Source of the DNA: Erinaceus europaeus
Lineage: Eukaryota; Chordata; Mammalia; Eulipotyphla; Erinaceidae
Direction: 5' to 3'
Assembly (NCBI RefSeq): GCF_950295315.1
Contig: NC_080164.1
Coordinates: 115,454,890 to 115,518,889, forward strand
Length of the DNA: 64,000 bases
Shown: positions 10,557 to 22,469 of the stretch, in pieces
Layout of the letters: each line of letters opens with the position of its first letter
Position numbering within the stretch: the first letter of the stretch is position 1
Program-made: the position numbers and the translations under genes
The notes under the pieces: generated by a model
Seen by the model: the letters and a program-made list of their open reading frames with translations, nothing else
Databases searched by the model: none
What the model was told of the DNA's origin: nothing

Positions 10557-11664
10557 GCTGTCAACGAGTAATCAATTGCAGTGTATTTAAGGTCACTATA
10601 TATCCATAAAGGTTTGTCAGCTGGATGCTAAGGAGTTACTAATTGTTGGAAAATTTAAGGGATTCCTAGAATAACTTAGTACTGTTGGTCATGAATGATA
10701 AACTTATGGAGTATGAGTCCTGGTTAAATGTTTCTCTACTCTATGTCCCAAAAGTTCAGTTTGTTTGATTGTTGAAAAAAAAAACTTATTTGGCTTATAT
10801 CTAGCAAACATACAGCTTATGGTATGGTTATGCTGAGCCATTCTTTACTACAGAGGATATGCAGCGGTTGAGAGTGCTTGAATTATTTCAAACACTTAGA
10901 GGCTAGTTACAGTCAGTACTCCATTCAATATTGACACTCCAGACGGCAGAGTAATCCCAAAAGGATTTAAGTGTGTTCTTATGTGTAAGAATTTCAGTCA
11001 TTTTGACTAATGTTTGGGCATGGGTACTTTATGCCCATAAGATAATTGTCATTTGTCTCTCTGGAGAATCTGATCATTCCCATTGTGTCATGCCTGCCAT
11101 TTTGCTCTGTGCTATATAAGCAGATGGATCATAGTCAGAGCTAAAGGACCACCACATATTTACAAGAATATTATTCTCAAGAGTTAATGCCACAAGGAAT
11201 TTTTCATCCCGCTCCAAAAGAGGACTGGGAAAGGATTTTATTTTGTATGGCCAGTCTAGAAATGGTTACCAAACTTCTAAGAGATACCTTGAGTATACAG
11301 GAAATGGGATCTAGACTTCTTGATCAGATTTCATTGCTGGAGGGAGTCTAAATCTTTTTCTTCTTGCTTTCATGTTCACTCCTGTGGGAGATTTCTACAT
11401 TAGTGCTCTTTGTGTCCCCTGCATAGCTAGTACACTATTTTATGGCATTTTTATTCCACTTTTGAAACTGGTGGAAAGAAATCACAGCACACTGCATTTT
11501 AGGAAATTTTTTTCCCCAGTTTTTGTTCTTTCCAGTTGCCTAAACAAATCTCTACTTAGAATTACTTTCCTTTTCAATAATGTTTAAATATTTTGAAAAC
11601 TTGATTTTAGGTGTGTATCTGGTCTCTTGGTTATGAGTGTTTGAAAACAAGATTTAAATAATTT
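10557..11664. other. No gene or repeat identified
   Basis: Unique-looking AT-rich sequence. The open frame at 11372-11587 has no domain and lies near A/T runs. Confidence 0.4.
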
Positions 11665-11775
11665 AGAAGGGGCAGAACACAGCTTTGCTGTGGCATATGC
11701 AGTGTTGGGGGTTGAACTTGGGGCCTAGGACATGAAAGTCCTATAATCTAACTGCTGAACCATTTCACCCAAAAT
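11665..11775 (-). mobile_element. SINE fragment (antisense)
   Basis: 'gttgggggttgaacttgggg', 'cctaggacatgaaagtccta' and 'ctgctgaaccatttcaccc' match the promoter half of an antisense type C/D SINE. Confidence 0.5.
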
Positions 11776-11835
11776 GAAATTTATTTGACCTTATTAATAG
11801 ACTTTAGGAAGGGAACATGCTATTAAAAAAGTAAG

Positions 11836-11975
11836 GATTGAGTCAGGGACATAGCATAATGTTTTTACAAAAGACTCTCATGTCTGAGGCTCCAAGGTTC
11901 CAGTTTTCAATTCCTAGCCCCACCATAAGCCAGAGCAGAACAGTTCTTGGGTAAAATAAATAAACACCATAAAAT
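11836..11975 (+). mobile_element. SINE, type C (sense)
   Basis: 'gggacatagcataatgtttt', 'gactctcatgtctgaggctc', 'accataagccagagcagaac' and an aataaataaacacc tail. Confidence 0.75.
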
Positions 11976-12944
11976 CAAAATGTAATATGTAACTTGATTT
12001 CAGAGTTTATTAGAATTGGACAGTGATTAGTGGTCAATTCACTACTGATATGGTGTGTTGCTCAGCATGATGACGCCTGTCTTAGAAAGGGAGCCTACTG
12101 GGAAAAATTCCCTTCAGTGTCCTATGGCCTAGCACTGAGAGAAGGAAAGAATTCTTTCCTAGGCTAAGACTAATAAACCTCCTTAATAGATCCTGACTAA
12201 CTTGGCTTAGTAGAATGCAGACATTCTAGCAATACAGGTGGGACTCAGTCACATGTCTAGTGCTGATTGTCTCTGAAGAATATGTGATATTTCAGGTGCT
12301 AAAATAATGGACAGTTGTGACATCCCAAATTGTGAAGTGTTTTGTCATCCATTGCTTTTTTTTTTTTTTTTTCCATGACACACACTTTCCCCATTTTCTT
12401 CTCTGTCTTTCACCTTCTCTGATTCTGGTTTGTAATTTTGGTAGTTGTCTTAGAGGTTTTATCTAAGTCACCACTGTCATCTCCTCCCTGGCTGTTTGAG
12501 AGCTGCTATGAATACTTTTTAAGGATTATATCTATAATGACTTTACCTGCTGTCTGTTTTCTTTTGCCTGCTTTCTGTTTCTACAAACCATCTCATCAGC
12601 CCTATTGAAAATCTTTGTGGTGGGGTCAATTTTAATATAATTACTCAGTTTTCAAATTTATCACATTCACTGTTTTAACTGTACACATCAATATACCTTT
12701 GTCTGTTCTTGTGTTACTTCCTTTTCAACTCATTCACACTTTCTGTACTTGCTAACCAGTAACAGCCACAGCAGTTGTTATTGGTGATCTGTTTATTTTT
12801 AGTAAATCTAGGAATGAGATATTTGGATTGCCTTTGCAACAACACGGGAAATACCAGCTACAATTTCATCTATTACATTGCTTATGCAAACTGTCAGTCA
12901 CAAGTGAGTCTTATTGCATAAATGGTTTCATACTATTTTGTTGT
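11976..12944. other. No gene seen
   Basis: Holds a T run at 12355-12373. Nothing else can be assigned. Confidence 0.4.
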
Positions 12945-13232
12945 TGTTTTGTCTCCAGGATTATCGCTAGGGCTTGGTACCAGCAATATAAATCCACTGC
13001 TCCTGGAGGCCTTTTTTTTTTTTTTTTTTCATTTATTGGATGGGACAGAGAGAAATTGAGAGAGGAGGGGGAGATAGAGAGGGAAAGAGAGAAAGCTAGA
13101 CATCTACAGACCTTCACCACTTGTAAAGCAACTCTGTTGCAGTTGGGAAGCCAGGGGTTTGAACTCGAATTCTTGCGCTGGTCCTTGCACTTTATACTTT
13201 GTGCACTTAACCAGGTGTCTGCCCCTCCCTCC
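12945..13232 (-). mobile_element. tRNA-derived SINE with 3' module (antisense)
   Basis: 'tctccaggattatcgctagg', 'ccactgctcctggaggcctt', a long T run, 'gggacagagagaaattgaga', 'ccttcaccacttgtaaagca', 'gggtttgaactcgaattctt' and 'cacttaaccaggtgtctgcc': a near-complete antisense copy. Confidence 0.85.
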
Positions 13233-13807
13233 CCCTGCCCACATACTATCTGTAATTCACATCCCCATAGCACTTTACTAAATATCTACAAGGGGTCAGA
13301 AATGTGCAAAATAGGTTATGAACTTGACGGATAGCAAAGTATTTCTTCTAAATAAACATAGGCATACATTGTTTAATATATTTTTATATACAAATCTTTA
13401 AAGTAAAATTTAAGCAGTACTTACTGGTCAAAGGGTAAACACATACAGTATATTAAGATATTGCCATGTTCCTACTCATATGGCAACACAATAGTGCACA
13501 CTCACAGCAGTATGTAAGGAAGACAGCTATACACTGAGGTGATTCTCCAGCCCCTGTCAGACTATTTTAAATTTCAGGTTAGAACTGTAACTCTTGGGCA
13601 GGCAAAATAGGTTGCTTGTATCCTACTCAGTCGCTGTCTAAACAAATGTAACTCTTTGCTTTTAGTATTTTATTAGTGTTTTCTAAAACCACCCTTAGTT
13701 CATAGGGTTAATATGCATTTAGAAGTCTGAATGAAGAAAATGTATTTATCCAAAATGTAAGAATAATCTAAATATGAGAACAATTCTAAGTGATTTTTTC
13801 TTCCACA
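13233..13807. other. No gene seen
   Basis: Unique-looking. It includes a short decayed SINE-like end at about 13520-13555 (gaggtgattctccagcccct). Confidence 0.4.
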
Positions 13808-14330
13808 GCCTAATATAGGTTTGAAGCAGCATATTAACAGCCTGAAGCATTATTACAGGCAAGCTCCTTGGCAGCTATAAGAAATGTCATCTAATGAAAG
13901 GACAAGAGAATTTTTTCTGTTTTTTAAAATTAATTAATTATTTCTAATAGGCTAATAGGAGTATAGATTAACACTGTCCCCACCACCATAGATCTGTGTC
14001 CCTATGTCCATGCCCCTGCAAATAAGCTTAAGATCTAACCCCCGCCCCAGAGTCTTTTACTTTGGTGCAATACTCAAATCCAGTCCAAATTCTGCTTTAT
14101 GTTTCCCTTTCTGTTCTATTTTTTCAACTTCTGTCTATGAGTGGGATCATCCTGCACTCATTTTTCTCTTTCTGGCTTATTTCACTTAACATAATTCCTT
14201 CAAGCTCCATTCAAGATATGAACTAAAGAAGTGAAAGACTTCTACACTGAGACTTTTGGAAAATATCAATCACACAAAAACCTTCAACATTATGGCAATG
14301 GAATGAATGGGCAGGCCTCTGCTACACTCC
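13808..14330 (-). mobile_element. L1 3' end with extra 3' flank and probable 5' inversion
   Basis: 13917-14218 is antisense L1: a 3' UTR ending in an attaattaattattt tract, then 'gagtcttttactttggtgca' and the ORF2 C-terminus (atgagtgggatcatcctgca). The 110 bp before it (13808-13916) also occurs next to another copy at 16549. From about 14221 the strand flips: 'ctaaagaagtgaaagacttc' and 'tacactgag' read as L1 ORF2 in sense (T-K-E-V-K-D-F-Y-T-E). That is the layout left by twin priming. Confidence 0.6.
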
Positions 14331-14539
14331 GTGGCTGTTCAAGAAGTGATTCTGGAGTTAAGATGTTAAATGATGCTCAGAACATCATAGGGAAAATACA
14401 TATGTAAGGTATTCTGAGAGATATTTCTAATTCAGATAATTAAAATGTCATGCTAAGAGGTGCGATTAGAATAGCTCATTCCCAGGGGTGCCGGTGAGAT
14501 GACCATTGATGGTAATTATTTGTCATCTGTTTTATGTGG

Positions 14540-14635
14540 CTGCTAGAGTCTAAGCTCCTTGGGAATAATCATCACAGTGTGTTCCTCAACTCTCCTCGAG
14601 TGTTGCATATTGATAGGTACCGGATGCCTAATGAG
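14540..14635 (+). mobile_element. L2 3' end relic (sense)
   Basis: 'gagtctaagctccttgggaa' and 'ggtaccggatgcctaatgag' follow the conserved L2 3' end order. Diverged. Confidence 0.45.
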
Positions 14636-14639
14636 TACC

Positions 14640-14762
14640 GTTACTCTGTGTGCTTATTTCCTGTGAAGGAAATGAAGGCCCAGAGAGCTTCTGCTCCTTC
14701 CACTATATTGACTTTGAACCCAGACTGTCTGATTAGCCAGGCTGTGGTTAATTCCTTTCTCA
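14640..14762 (-). mobile_element. MIR relic (antisense)
   Basis: 'tgaaggaaatgaaggcccag', 'agagcttctgctccttccac' and 'ttgaacccagactgtctgat' match antisense MIR. Confidence 0.6.
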
Positions 14763-14929
14763 AGAGACCCAAGGCAATGTCAGTCTTGGACTTGGTCCAC
14801 TGTTTACCAAGTAAATCCAACAGTTAATTATTTCAAATGACTCATTAACATAAATGAATAATTGGGAGTGGATGATATGGTTGACAATCTTGTCAGAAAA
14901 ATGAAGCATACATATGAAACAAGATCTCA

Positions 14930-15105
14930 GGGATGGGTGGACAAAATAGCTCACTTGGGTAGTGTGCTGCTTTGCCATATGTGCAGTCTAGGTTTGAGCC
15001 CAGCCCCCGCTGAACTGAAGGAAGCTTCAGTGCTGTGGTCTCTTTCACTCTTTCTCCACCTTTCTGTCTTCTATGTCTCAATTAAAAAAAATAATCTCAA
15101 TTAAA
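14930..15105 (+). mobile_element. SINE, type E (sense)
   Basis: 'gggtggacaaaatagctcac', 'ttgggtagtgtgctgctttg', 'ctaggtttgagcccagcccc' (B box), 'gaaggaagcttcagtgctgt' and 'tatgtctcaattaaaaaaaa'. Better preserved than the copy at 10376. Confidence 0.85.
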
Positions 15106-15139
15106 TGATAATCAAAAGTCTGTCATTTCAGTTGTCTTT

Positions 15140-15294
15140 TTTTAAAATAGATTTTATTTATTTATTAATGAGAAAGATAGGAAGAAAGAGAAAGGGCCAG
15201 ACATCACTCTGGTACATATGCTGCCAGGGATTGAACTCAGGACCTCATGCTTGAGAGTCAAATGCTTTCCCCACTGTGCTACCTCCTGAACCAC
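15140..15294 (-). mobile_element. SINE, type D (antisense), with TSD
   Basis: 'agattttatttatttattaa', 'gccagacatcactctggtac', 'attgaactcaggacctcatg' and 'ccactgtgctacctcctgaa'. It is bounded by a 12-bp TSD, tcagttgtcttt, at 15128-15139 and 15295-15306. The ends are therefore exact. Confidence 0.93.
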
Positions 15295-15306
15295 TCAGTT
15301 GTCTTT

Positions 15307-16548
15307 CTTAAACCTGCTAAGTCATGCCAAAGGATTTTACAAAAACCAATTGATTCTTCTAGGCCTTAAATGTATTTTTTTTTTTTTTAGTGGAAGACAT
15401 TTGATGTCAGCTGACCTTATGATCGAGGCATAATATGCAGTTAGGTACTTGAAGATTTTTCACCTTTGCTTCTAGTGAATCCCTGTTGGGGTTGGAGCTT
15501 CTTAGTCTTGATGATTATACGAAGGGGAAACCAAAGAAAGCTCTTTTGTTTGCAAAGCCCCCTCCTTGTCGTATTGTCAAATGTTCTTCTACATTAGTTT
15601 TCCACATTCCATCTTGTAAAAATGTTTCTGTGAACATGATGACTTGTCCAAGTTATTGTTTTGCTATCCATTTGTTATCTCCCTCCCTTCTGTCTTTGAT
15701 AGGTATGACATCATATTTCATGAGGATTTTAAAAAATGTTCCCTAGTAACATGAAGCTCTTTGCACACCCTCCCTTTATACTTGATAAATTATTGCTTCA
15801 AAAACAGTTTTGGCCCTCTTTCTAACCATAAACCAGCCAAGTAAGACAAACGGTGTGTTAAAAAAAGATTTAAGTTCCACATTCAGTATAGCAAAGACTT
15901 AAGATTTATGCAATGTTTTGATGAAAAGGGTGAAAGATTGTCAGGGATTTTTCAAATGACCCATAAATCTGAGTGCCCAGGTGATGGGGAAGAGAGGCAG
16001 ACAAGTACCAGAGGCAATGGTGGCTCCTTAGACCATGAGACCATTTTCTCTGGGACTGGCACAGAGGCCCAAATGGAGCCACATTATCAACCTCTTTTGA
16101 CTTCAGTTAATGAGGATTCTAGAACAAAGATGGTGCATTTAGGCAACGCTCCCTGAGCATGCCTATCCCACCTCATAGACTTCAGTCATGGTGTAGTGCC
16201 AGGAGTACAATGGACACTTGCTCCTAATTAATACTCACATTTGTTTGCAGTGCTAAGGAGAAAGAAAAATTTACCCCCCCCCCCCACATTCTGTCTCTAA
16301 TTTATACTGTAAAGCTCTTTGTCTATTCTTCTTCTTACCAATAAGGTATTGAAAACATCTAAGTCACCTCCAAGAGTTTCCAATTGTCCCAATGTTGATT
16401 CAGACAATATTCAGTTGTTGATTCAGACAATGTTTAGTTGACTACATAGCAAGTTTTGTGCAGAGTCTTGAGGACACAATGAAGAAATGCCATTGATTGT
16501 ACCTGGGTGAGCAGTTATGGAGAAAGAGATATATTAATGGAGGCTAAT
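15307..16548. other. No gene or young repeat seen
   Basis: Unique-looking. It contains a 12-base C run at about 16274-16285. The open frames at 15486-15746 and 15908-16156 have no recognisable domain and no splice context I can defend. Confidence 0.4.
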
Positions 16549-16757
16549 GACTAATATAAGTTTGAAGCAGTACATTAACAGCCTGAAGCATTATTATAGT
16601 CAGGCTCCTTGATAGCTATAAGAAGTGGCATCTAGTGAAAGGACAAGATAATTTTTCTGTTTTTTAATTAATTATTTATTTATTTTAATAGGTTAATAGG
16701 AGTATAGATTAATACTGTCCCCACCACCATAGATCTATGTCCCTATGTCCACCCTCT
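16549..16757 (-). mobile_element. Second copy of L1 3' end plus extra 3' flank
   Basis: Aligns by eye with 13808-14007 over its whole length. It covers both the non-L1 part ('agcctgaagcattattatag', 'tagctataagaagtggcatc') and the L1 part ('taataggagtatagattaat', 'ccccaccaccatagatctat'). The L1 portion here is only 80 bp or so. Confidence 0.6.
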
Positions 16758-17825
16758 TAATTAATACCTAGTACTTAGGTAGTTGATGCTACTTCAGTAC
16801 AAAGTGTGTTGGAATGATAGAAAAACAGAGAACAGAGAAATCATGCCAAATTATAATTTAGATATACTTTATATACATTTTAGGAGGACCTAAAATTTCG
16901 AGGCTGCAATGTGAACAGAGTTTTGTCTGAGCAAAGTAGCTCAGATGCAACCCTAGGATGAACTGGAGATGAAAAACCTTATCAGTGAGTGGATTACATG
17001 TCCACTGATAGTCTTTCTCTCCAAGTCCTTTAGCAATGGCCTCAATACATGGACTCTCAAAATGACAGTTTCATTCATAAACAGCAATGGTATTATTCTG
17101 TCTTCTCAGCGGGTGCTTCACTACCACCAACAGATATCTATAGTAGTTTCGAGAAAAGACATTGGAGATTATATAGTGGCTGAGATTGGGTACCATGGAA
17201 ATGCATGGAAGGTTCTGCCAGAGGCCTTAAGAACAATTTGAAATGGCATTATGTATATTACGTCTGGACTCACTCACACATGTATTACTACCCTCTAGTT
17301 CATATCCACCATCCTCATTCCCTAGCCCCCCAGGTAACCCTCCAACTGGAGGCTAGCAACACCTCACTGTTTCCATCATGTCACACCAGACCTTGGGCTC
17401 TTGGGGATATTTCCAACCTCAGGATCATTCCTTTCTCCTTTTAGCATCTCTCCCTACAGTTGTTCTGAACGTATTACTGAGTCAGTTAATTAAAACTGTC
17501 CTTGATATCTCTTTTCACTGATTTTTACCTGTTTAAAATGCTAATAGCAGCACAGTGCCTATTTTTTTTATGAGTCTCGCAAGAAACATCACTGGGACTC
17601 ACTTACTCTAACCCACTTAAGGGGCTGATAGAGTTATCATTTATGAATGATAACCAAGGACATTGACCAAAGTTAATGGCAAGCAATTATATTATTTAGA
17701 ATAGGGATTATAGTGAAATGTCCATACAAAATCTGAGTTAACAAGTTATTATACTCTCACCTTATAAGTAATTGGATAGTCATAGAACTTGTCTGGCAAT
17801 TTTGAAAGAAAAACAAAATGACATA
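16758..17825. other. No gene seen
   Basis: Holds an open frame at 16969-17241 (90 codons) with no recognisable domain. I treat it as chance. No repeat identified. Confidence 0.4.
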
Positions 17826-18105
17826 CTATATATATTTTTTATTTATTTAAGAAAGGAGACATTAACAAAACCATAGGGTAGGAGGGGTACAACTCCATAC
17901 AGTTCCCACCACCCAATCTCCATATCCCCTCCCCTCCCCTGATAGCTTTCCCATTCTCTATCCCTCTGGGAGCATGGACCCAGGATCATTGTGGGTTGCA
18001 GAAGGTGGAAAGTCTGGCTTCTGTAATTGCTTCCCCGCTGAACATGGGTGTTGACTGGTCGATCCACACTCCCAGTCTGCCTCTCTCTTTCCCTAGTAGG
18101 GTGGG
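17826..18105 (-). mobile_element. Young L1 3' end, 5'-truncated (antisense)
   Basis: 'tttatttaagaaaggagaca', 'caaaaccatagggtaggagg', 'cccaccacccaatctccata', 'cctctgggagcatggaccca' and 'gtcgatccacactcccagtc'. Only the terminal 280 bp are present. Confidence 0.9.
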
Positions 18106-18204
18106 TAAACTCAGCAAATAAAAACTCAAAGTAGCAAATACTTAGCTTGCTACAGTAATTATTTTCATAGCATAATTTTTATAATAGTGTAGGTGTGCTG
18201 ATGT

Positions 18205-18320
18205 GGTTACTGGTAATAGAAGCAGCTACTGCTCCCAATTCATAGCTTAGAAGAACCAGGATTTGAATTTAGATCCCTGACTCCAAAAGTCTTGCTTGTT
18301 TAATTATGCTGTGCTGTTGT
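18205..18320 (-). mobile_element. MIR relic (antisense)
   Basis: 'accaggatttgaatttagat' and 'ccctgactccaaaagtcttg' followed by 'ttatgctgtgctg' is the antisense MIR order. Confidence 0.6.
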
Positions 18321-19474
18321 GATACCCTGCTTCAACTTGCCCACATGAAACAAAGTGGGGGGCAGGTTGTGTAGTCTTATTAAGTTCTCTTGTTCCTCTG
18401 GGTGTTGTTCAGAGCCATGCAGATCTGAAACTTCTCTGTTATAGCTGGTCTTTGTGCAAACAACTGGCTGCTTTGATATCTTTCAGTCTGATCAGTGTGT
18501 GTAAATAGCCTGCTAGTCACACGACCACATGCCAGCCGGACTGGTCACTTGACCCTTAGGCCATGGACACATCCAGGTGGCTCTGCCAGTCTTTGACATG
18601 GTAGACTGGTATCTGATGTATTCAGATAATGTCAGCTATTCAGTACTGAGAACAAAGGCCCAAGCATACCCAGAGAGCACATTCTTGTCCGAGACAGTGA
18701 GGATGGCTCTGCTATTTAAGGGTGCTGACTGTATGCCTCACACCTCCACATGTGTCATCTATTTTCATTTTTAACACAGAGGAAGCTCACATATTAGATC
18801 ACTTAATTTTTTTTCTTTTGAGGAGAGTGGATCAGGCAATATAAATGACTCTGAGAATTTCTATTCAAAGAAAATAGTTTACAATCATAATTTGCAGCCA
18901 CTTATGCCCCAGAGCACCTCGCTGTTACCACGAATGGATGTGTCTCAAAGAACATGCACCGGTTTTAGCCAAGATTTAATTAAAATATGATTATGTCAGG
19001 AGACAAACACTAAGTGCTCTTTATGCAAGTGTGAATGCTCATTACGAGTGTTACTGGTAGCCTTACAGACATACAGGAAACTTCCTGACAGCCCCCAATT
19101 TCAGTTCTTCTTTTGCTTCATTCATAAAGCAGACATAGCCAATTGAAGAGTTCATTGCTTTGTGGCTAGCTGTTATGGAAAAAAAAAATTTTAACGGTTT
19201 TTCTAGATTGTGTGCTCAGAAATTCAGGGATCTGGGTTTCTCTTTGATTATGTAACATGTGAGGTGCCTGGGTAAGTCCTCTTTTAGGATTCACTCAGAC
19301 ATGTGATGTATGACACTATGTAGAAGTAAACATTAGAATACAGAGTGGTATTTCCAAAGTGTCATTATTTGGCCACTGCTCAATTTGGGGGGCATATGAG
19401 TACTGTGCATAAATGTTGTTGATATGACATGCAATACAAATTCAAAATGGACTTACCTGTTTATTATAAGATGA
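18321..19474. other. No gene seen
   Basis: Unique-looking. Open frame 18577-18774 shows no domain. Confidence 0.4.
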
Positions 19475-19590
19475 GATTGATTTTTTAAAATATGAATTGA
19501 TTTGTTTACTTATTGGGTGGAGACAGAAGTCAAGAGGGGAAGGGATGCAGGCAGGGAGCTGGAATGCAGGTCCTTAAGGATGGTATCACT
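19475..19590 (-). mobile_element. SINE type B 3' half (antisense, fragment)
   Basis: 'atttgtttacttattgggtg', 'gagacagaagtcaagagggg' and 'agctggaatgcaggtcc' resemble an antisense type B body. The promoter end is missing. Confidence 0.45.
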
Positions 19591-19807
19591 TGTGTGTGCT
19601 ACTGTCCTACCCTATATGATGATCTTATTTTTCACAATTTCAAAGTGGCGTTATATAAGCAAAATAATAAAACAACTCATAAACACTTTTGTCTTTACCT
19701 TCAGGGTAAATTCTGAGAAAATGTCCTAATTACTTAGGACTTACACTTAGTCAAAGACAGTTGTGTAATTTGGATACTGTGAAGGTATAAAGTTGAAAAT
19801 GTTATTT

Positions 19808-19938
19808 TCAGAGGTAAAGTAGATAGCATAATGCTTCTGCAAAAGACTTTCATGCTTGAGCCTCCAAAGTCTCAGGTTTAATCCCCTGTACCACTTTAAG
19901 CAGAGCTAAACAGTACTGTGATAAAATAAAGAAAAGTT
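19808..19938 (+). mobile_element. SINE, type C (sense)
   Basis: 'gtagatagcataatgcttct', 'gactttcatgcttgagcctc', 'tctcaggtttaatcccctgt' (B box position) and an aaataaagaaaa tail. Confidence 0.8.
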
Positions 19939-19939
19939 T

Positions 19940-20102
19940 GATCTGGGTAGATAGCATAATGGTTATGTAAAGACTTTCACTCCTGAGACTCAGAAGTCTC
20001 AGAATTGAATCTCCACTACCACCATAAGCCAGAGCTGAGCAGTGCTGTGGTCTCTCTCTCTCTCTCTCTCTGTGTGTTTGCCTCTCAAAACAATTAAAAT
20101 AT
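19940..20102 (+). mobile_element. SINE, type C (sense), directly following another
   Basis: 'ggtagatagcataatggtta', 'accaccataagccagagctg', 'agcagtgctgtggtctctct' and a (tc)n run. It abuts the previous type C copy head to tail, so it probably inserted in that copy's A-rich tail. Confidence 0.85.
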
Positions 20103-20364
20103 TTAAAATGTTATTTTGGGTGGTAGCATGTTTAAAAGAACACATTACATTTTTAAGTGGAATTACAACCCATAAAATGTGAAAACAATTAGCAACTAAG
20201 GTTACTGAGCTCACAGCCTTATTGATGAGTTGCCAAGAAGAAAAGTTATCTTTTCCTCTGTGTAAGAATGTTTCTTGGTAAAGAAAAAAAAAACAAAAAA
20301 CAAGATTGTTTAAAGAATTGGATTGATATCATCACACTGTGATGGGTTTGATCCTTCTATATTT
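20103..20364. other. No gene seen
   Basis: A/T-rich. An A-rich stretch lies at 20280-20301. Confidence 0.4.
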
Positions 20365-20670
20365 AGGAGAAGGGGCCAGCAGATTGCCACCAAGTTGAGC
20401 ATACACATCATCATCTGCAAGGACCGAGATTCAAGCCCCAGCCTCCACAGGGAGGCACCTGCATATTGGAAGCTTCAGGCGGGGTATAATAGTGTATGGT
20501 GTCTCTCCACTTCTCTCTTGGTTCTTCTCTTTCTTTCCTCTTCCCTTTCTCTCACTGTCTTTTACCTTCTATCTTGAAAAGGAGAGAGAGAGTCTGGTCT
20601 GCTGGGGATAGTGGAATCCTCTGGACATGGGGCCCCAGCAATAACCCTGGCACAAACAAGCAAACATAGA
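20365..20670 (+). mobile_element. tRNA-derived SINE with 3' module (sense)
   Basis: 'ggggccagcagattgccacc', 'aaggaccgagattcaagccc' (B box), 'ggaagcttcaggcggggtat', a CT-rich body, then 'ggccccagcaataaccctgg' (3' module) and an 'acaaacaagcaaac' tail. Confidence 0.8.
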
Positions 20671-21024
20671 CACAAGACAACTCAACTAAATATAGATAGG
20701 TTAGTGATTTTCCTTTAGAGGTGATGGCAGACTACCAAAGTTTGTGCTCATAGTTTACATTTGTGTGTCTAGTTATTCTCTTGGAGATTGAATAATATAC
20801 CAGGTATTACTTGCAGGCTCAGGGATGATAATTTTCTGCACATGTGTCATCAGTTTGCAAAGATGTTCACCAATGAGAATTATGAGCTAGATTCTGCTGC
20901 AGAATACTTATCTTCCAATCCAAATCACTGAATCAGAAAATTGGGGTGGAACTACAATTTCTTTTTATTAAATGTCTGAGTGTTCCTAATAATCCAACGT
21001 TTAATAAGTATCTTCTCTTTCTTA
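20671..21024. other. No gene seen
   Basis: Unique-looking; nothing assigned. Confidence 0.4.
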
Positions 21025-21316
21025 TATTTTCTTTTCTTTTTCTTAGTTTCTTGCCACGGGCTTATCACAGGGGTTCAGTTTTGGCACTACAAATCCATCA
21101 CTCCTAGCAGCCATTTTTCCTTTTTTTTTTTTTTATTTGACAGAACAGAGAAATTGAGAGGAGTGGGGGAGATAGAGAGGGAGAGAGAAAAACACCTGCA
21201 GCCCTGCTTTGGTGCTTGTAAAGCATCCCTCCTGCAGAAGGGGGTGTGAGGGCTTGAACCTGGGTCCTGTGCAAAGTACTATGTGTGCTCAATGGATGCG
21301 CCACCTCCTGGGCCCC
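21025..21316 (-). mobile_element. tRNA-derived SINE with 3' module (antisense)
   Basis: 'acgggcttatcacaggggtt', 'aaatccatcactcctagcag', a T run, 'agaacagagaaattgagagg', 'gagggcttgaacctgggtcc' and 'atgcgccacctcctgggccc'. The flanks 'ataagtatcttct' and 'ataaatatcttct' suggest a TSD. Confidence 0.85.
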
Positions 21317-21484
21317 ATAAATATCTTCTTGTTGCTTCTATTGTTTGCATACAAATAGCCAGCATTGACTACACCCTACAGAAGATTTTAACTAGTTAGT
21401 GGATAGGAATTAAGTTTAGTGGAATAATATTTTTGCCAAGAACTGTAGAGTTAATAGCAATAATAGTTGTTATTCCATTCTAAG

Positions 21485-21625
21485 CAGTTGAATAGCCCTG
21501 AAGAGTGTCTGATATTATTCCCACTTTATTTACCAGAAACACGTTAGGAGCTTAAATAATCTGGCTACGACATTACGAGTGGGTGTTGGGAATTGAATCC
21601 AAATAAGACTTAGTTTGATGCTTAT
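21485..21625 (-). mobile_element. MIR relic (antisense)
   Basis: 'ttattcccactttatttacc', 'aggagcttaaataatctggc' and 'ttgggaattgaatccaaata' follow antisense MIR. Confidence 0.55.
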
Positions 21626-22469
21626 ACTAGAATAACATTGGCAGGGTACCATTTACAAATTCATAGCAAAGTCCCAAACCCCTGAAAGCTCCTTTGGCAT
21701 CTTCATATGAAATAGAAAATGACAGTTTGTCTTTTAGAGAGATGCAGCCAGAGCTGAGGCTGGGGCAGAGGAGCTGAGCACAAGAGTGAGTTTGCTCTTT
21801 TTTTTTTTTCTTCTCCATCAGGTGCTCAGTGCAGTGAGCAGCATGAGTCACAGCTGGTGGCAACTTAGATGGTCCTTTTACTGAAACAGTTCTAGAGCTC
21901 TATAATCTTGACTTAAAGTCTGAAGAACACAAGATGTATTCTAGATTGTCTATTTCAACAAAGGAAGCATGATTAGGATGGAGCTAGGAAATGCATTATT
22001 GATTGTCCTAGCCTGTTGATTGGTTTTGATTGCTTTTGGTGTTCTGGTTGAATCAAGTAGTTTTACACTTCTATTTAAGATGGAACTAGAATTTCCTTGT
22101 GATCTCTTTAGTCTTTAGCTAGAATCCAGCTCAACATAACTTGGTTTAGTCTATGTCATCTGCACTGCATCCATTACTAGTTAGCATCCAAATTATGTCT
22201 TTGATGCCAAACTTCAGTAATAATTGTAAAATATTTATGGCCCCAGTTGGACTTTTACCTGTTGCTGTGTTTTCCTTAATAGTTTCTTGTGCTCATGTGT
22301 TTTCAGCACTTTTTAAAAACATTGCTCAAATTTGGCATTCATGCTATGTGTTTATACCCTTTTCACAGCTCCTCCAGCTCAGCTTTTATTATAGATGTTA
22401 AACCACATTTGATTCACATTTTCTTTCATCTCCCCCGGTAAGACTCATTTTAAAAAATCAGGAAAGCTT
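21626..22469. other. No gene seen
   Basis: Unique-looking, with a T run at 21798-21809. The open frames here show no domain. Confidence 0.4.

Noticed and set aside
12828..13334. 168-codon plus-strand open frame
   Set aside because: Mostly an antisense SINE read through its T run; low-complexity residues.
16969..17241. 90-codon open frame in unique sequence
   Set aside because: No domain, no codon pattern or splice signals that I can defend.
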